From CANMXU01 sp052030545 (GTDB taxonomy: Bacteria > Pseudomonadota > Gammaproteobacteria > Enterobacterales > Alteromonadaceae), in the NCBI RefSeq assembly GCF_052030545.1, contig NZ_JBPDIH010000002.1, positions 434,001 to 498,000 of the forward strand: 64,000 nucleotides of DNA, read 5' to 3'. Both the position numbers and the translations under genes were made by a program. Shown here in pieces: positions 62,471-64,000 of the stretch. Each line of letters starts with the position of its first letter. The first letter of the stretch is position 1. The notes beneath the pieces were generated by a model that did not search any database, had not been told where the DNA came from, and was given only the letters and a program-made list of their open reading frames with translations.

Positions 62471-64000
62471 TTAGTGACCACTCTTGCCTATTAGATGATG
62501 GTATTTATCATCATCTTTTAAATTTTCGAATAATGGGGAGTTTAAGATTTCATTAATTGAGTAACTGTTACTAATTGCAAACTCTAAGTGTCTCATTGCA
62601 GCTTCTTTTTTATTTAGCCGTGAATATGCAGCAGCAACAAAAAAATTATCTACACCCGTATCATTTTCATTAATTAGTTTGCTATATGAATTACTTTTAT
62701 CTAAATGGTTAAGGTTTGCATAATAATATGACAATAAAGCAATGGCATATTTATTGTTAGGGTTTAGTTGGAGTGCTTGCTCTGCTCTTAATATCGCTTG
62801 TTTAAAAGCATATAAATACTTATCATTATTTGCAAAGCGATAGGCATCAGCTAAATTTCCCCAATTAACAAAATCACTGTCATTCAAGTGAATCATCTGC
62901 TCATAAGCTGCTACCGCTTGCTGATAATCTTTTAGAATAAAATAAGCCGTACCTAAATTAGCATAACCATCTGCATTCCGTTCAATAGAAATTGAATGTT
63001 TAGCAGATTTTATTGCCTTACCTATTTCACCAATTGAATAGTAACAAGCACTAATATTTAAATAGGCCGTATAATTATTGGGAGCGTTTGTTGCTTGTAA
63101 TTTAAAGTAATTAAGCGCTTTCAAGTAATCGCCTTGACCAAAATAGTAAGCCCCAAGTTTAGATATAGCAGCAATATTGTTAGGCATTTTTTTATAAGCA
63201 GATAATAAAACCTTTTCAGCTTTACTTTGTTCGCCCAAAGCAATATAGGCATCGGCAAGCCCGGTATAGGCTTTAATAAAATTCGGCTGGCTATTAATGC
63301 TTTGCTGAAATAATTGCACCGCTTGTTGATATTGCCCTTGATTGAGGCTGAGTTCCCCTTGCAAATAACTGAGTAAAACATGCTCACGATTAATTGCCGC
63401 TAACTGGTCAATGGTATTTGCCATATTCGTTAACCAGTCACCTTGTTTGGTTTCTAAAAAGCTACGCAGTTGCGCCTGCGCTAATCCAACATAAGCGTCG
63501 CCATAGCTGGTATCTAATGCAATGGCTTTTTCAAAAGCTTGCACCGCGTTATTAATATTATCGCCATGGTCAAAGCGGTATAAATAACCTTGGCCTTGTA
63601 AATAATGTTTATAGGCGCCGTCAAATGCGGGCTTTTTCTGAGCAAATTTGTCATTTAGATTTTCGGGCATATGCCAGCCAAGTAAAGTCATTACTTGTTG
63701 GCGAATCTCGGTTTGTGCGGCAAATAACGCATTGGCGTTAATAGTGAGTTGTGTTGATTTTAACTGCCGCCCGTCGCTGCCATTGACTAAGCTTAAATGC
63801 ACGCTACGGGTTGAGCCCATATGCTGAATACTGCCGGTAACAATAAAATCGACCCCGTATTTATTGTAAACCCCAGTTATGCTTGGGTCGTCGAGCTGAC
63901 GTAATTCACTACTGGGTAATACCCAGGTTTTACCATCGCCTTGTTGATAGCCCACTTCAGCTAAGTCGCTGCTTAACATAGTGGCAATACCGTCGCTAAA
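62471..64000 (-). CDS. TPR-repeat protein with FlgO-like domain, partial at window edge
   Basis: Partial: the frame is open through the right edge (…FSDGIATMLSSDLAEVG), so the start lies beyond 64000. The visible 509 residues hold a strand-helix domain (YGVDFIVTGSIQHMGSTRSVHLSLVNGSDGRQLKS, as found after kinase or winged-helix domains) and then about ten TPR-like repeats (AFEKAIALDTSYGDAYVGLA, LFQQSINSQPNFIKAYTGLADAYIALGEQ, and so on). Such proteins are usually serine/threonine kinases or CadC-like membrane regulators, but the deciding N-terminus is not in the window. Confidence 0.8.
   Translation of the reverse strand, partial: FSDGIATMLSSDLAEVGYQQGDGKTWVLPSSELRQLDDPSITGVYNKYGVDFIVTGSIQHMGSTRSVHLSLVNGSDGRQLKSTQLTINANALFAAQTEIRQQVMTLLGWHMPENLNDKFAQKKPAFDGAYKHYLQGQGYLYRFDHGDNINNAVQAFEKAIALDTSYGDAYVGLAQAQLRSFLETKQGDWLTNMANTIDQLAAINREHVLLSYLQGELSLNQGQYQQAVQLFQQSINSQPNFIKAYTGLADAYIALGEQSKAEKVLLSAYKKMPNNIAAISKLGAYYFGQGDYLKALNYFKLQATNAPNNYTAYLNISACYYSIGEIGKAIKSAKHSISIERNADGYANLGTAYFILKDYQQAVAAYEQMIHLNDSDFVNWGNLADAYRFANNDKYLYAFKQAILRAEQALQLNPNNKYAIALLSYYYANLNHLDKSNSYSKLINENDTGVDNFFVAAAYSRLNKKEAAMRHLEFAISNSYSINEILNSPLFENLKDDDKYHHLIGKSGH

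Overview
The window looks like chromosome of a marine, polysaccharide-degrading gammaproteobacterium of the Alteromonadales (Colwellia/Thalassotalea-like). This is inferred from AT-rich sequence, many lipoproteins, a large TonB-dependent receptor, a GH50 agarase, an ulvan/uronate-type degradation cluster and an OlsF-type ornithine lipid synthase. No rRNA or species marker is present, so the genus is a guess.

Positions 1-13920 form the right-hand part of an integrated mobile element. It carries an AlpA/excisionase-like HTH gene, a plasmid RepA-type initiator, five iterons at 22/22/22/21-bp spacing followed by a perfect DnaA box, a GIY-YIG nuclease, and small genes of unknown function, two of them preceded by perfect palindromes sharing a GGCATGCC core. 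A 2325-residue SpvB/RHS protein with a nuclease tip follows, with a SUFU-type immunity gene, an orphan second nuclease tip, a broken HlyC-like acyltransferase and a P4-type integrase. The element ends in a 46-bp copy of the 3' end of a tRNA-Ile2(CAU)-like gene. The intact tRNA should lie left of the window.

Positions 14-36 kb are chromosomal. First comes an AraC regulator with an amidohydrolase. Next is a uronate-polysaccharide cluster (XylR-type regulator, GH105 hydrolase, KduI, BNR-4/PL24-25-like lyase) that ends in a decayed TRAP-transporter remnant. Then come a GyrI-like protein, a BASS transporter, a LysR regulator divergent from frmA-frmB (glutathione-dependent formaldehyde oxidation), and focA-pflB-pflA (fermentative formate metabolism) with an upstream FNR-like box. 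A pair of REP/MITE-like repeats, argJ, a periplasmic binding protein and an AlkC/AlkD-type protein follow.

Positions 36.8-55.3 kb hold topB, gabD, another periplasmic binding protein, and an RND efflux pair divergent from its TetR regulator across a perfect 27-bp operator-like palindrome. They also hold a two-domain SnoaL-like lipoprotein, an AraC regulator divergent from a GH50 beta-agarase, olsF, and a tight operon of alpha/beta hydrolase, M14 peptidase and LpxH-like phosphoesterase.

Positions 55.3-64 kb hold a TonB-dependent receptor whose 620-bp leader is packed with TTACCAA/TTGGTAA motifs, then a cluster of unrecognised lipoproteins and small proteins, and the C-terminal part of a TPR protein that runs off the right edge. 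The best candidates for something undescribed are the replicon-bearing integrative element with its palindrome-controlled small genes and RHS toxin cargo, and the unknown lipoprotein cluster at 58.8-62.5 kb.
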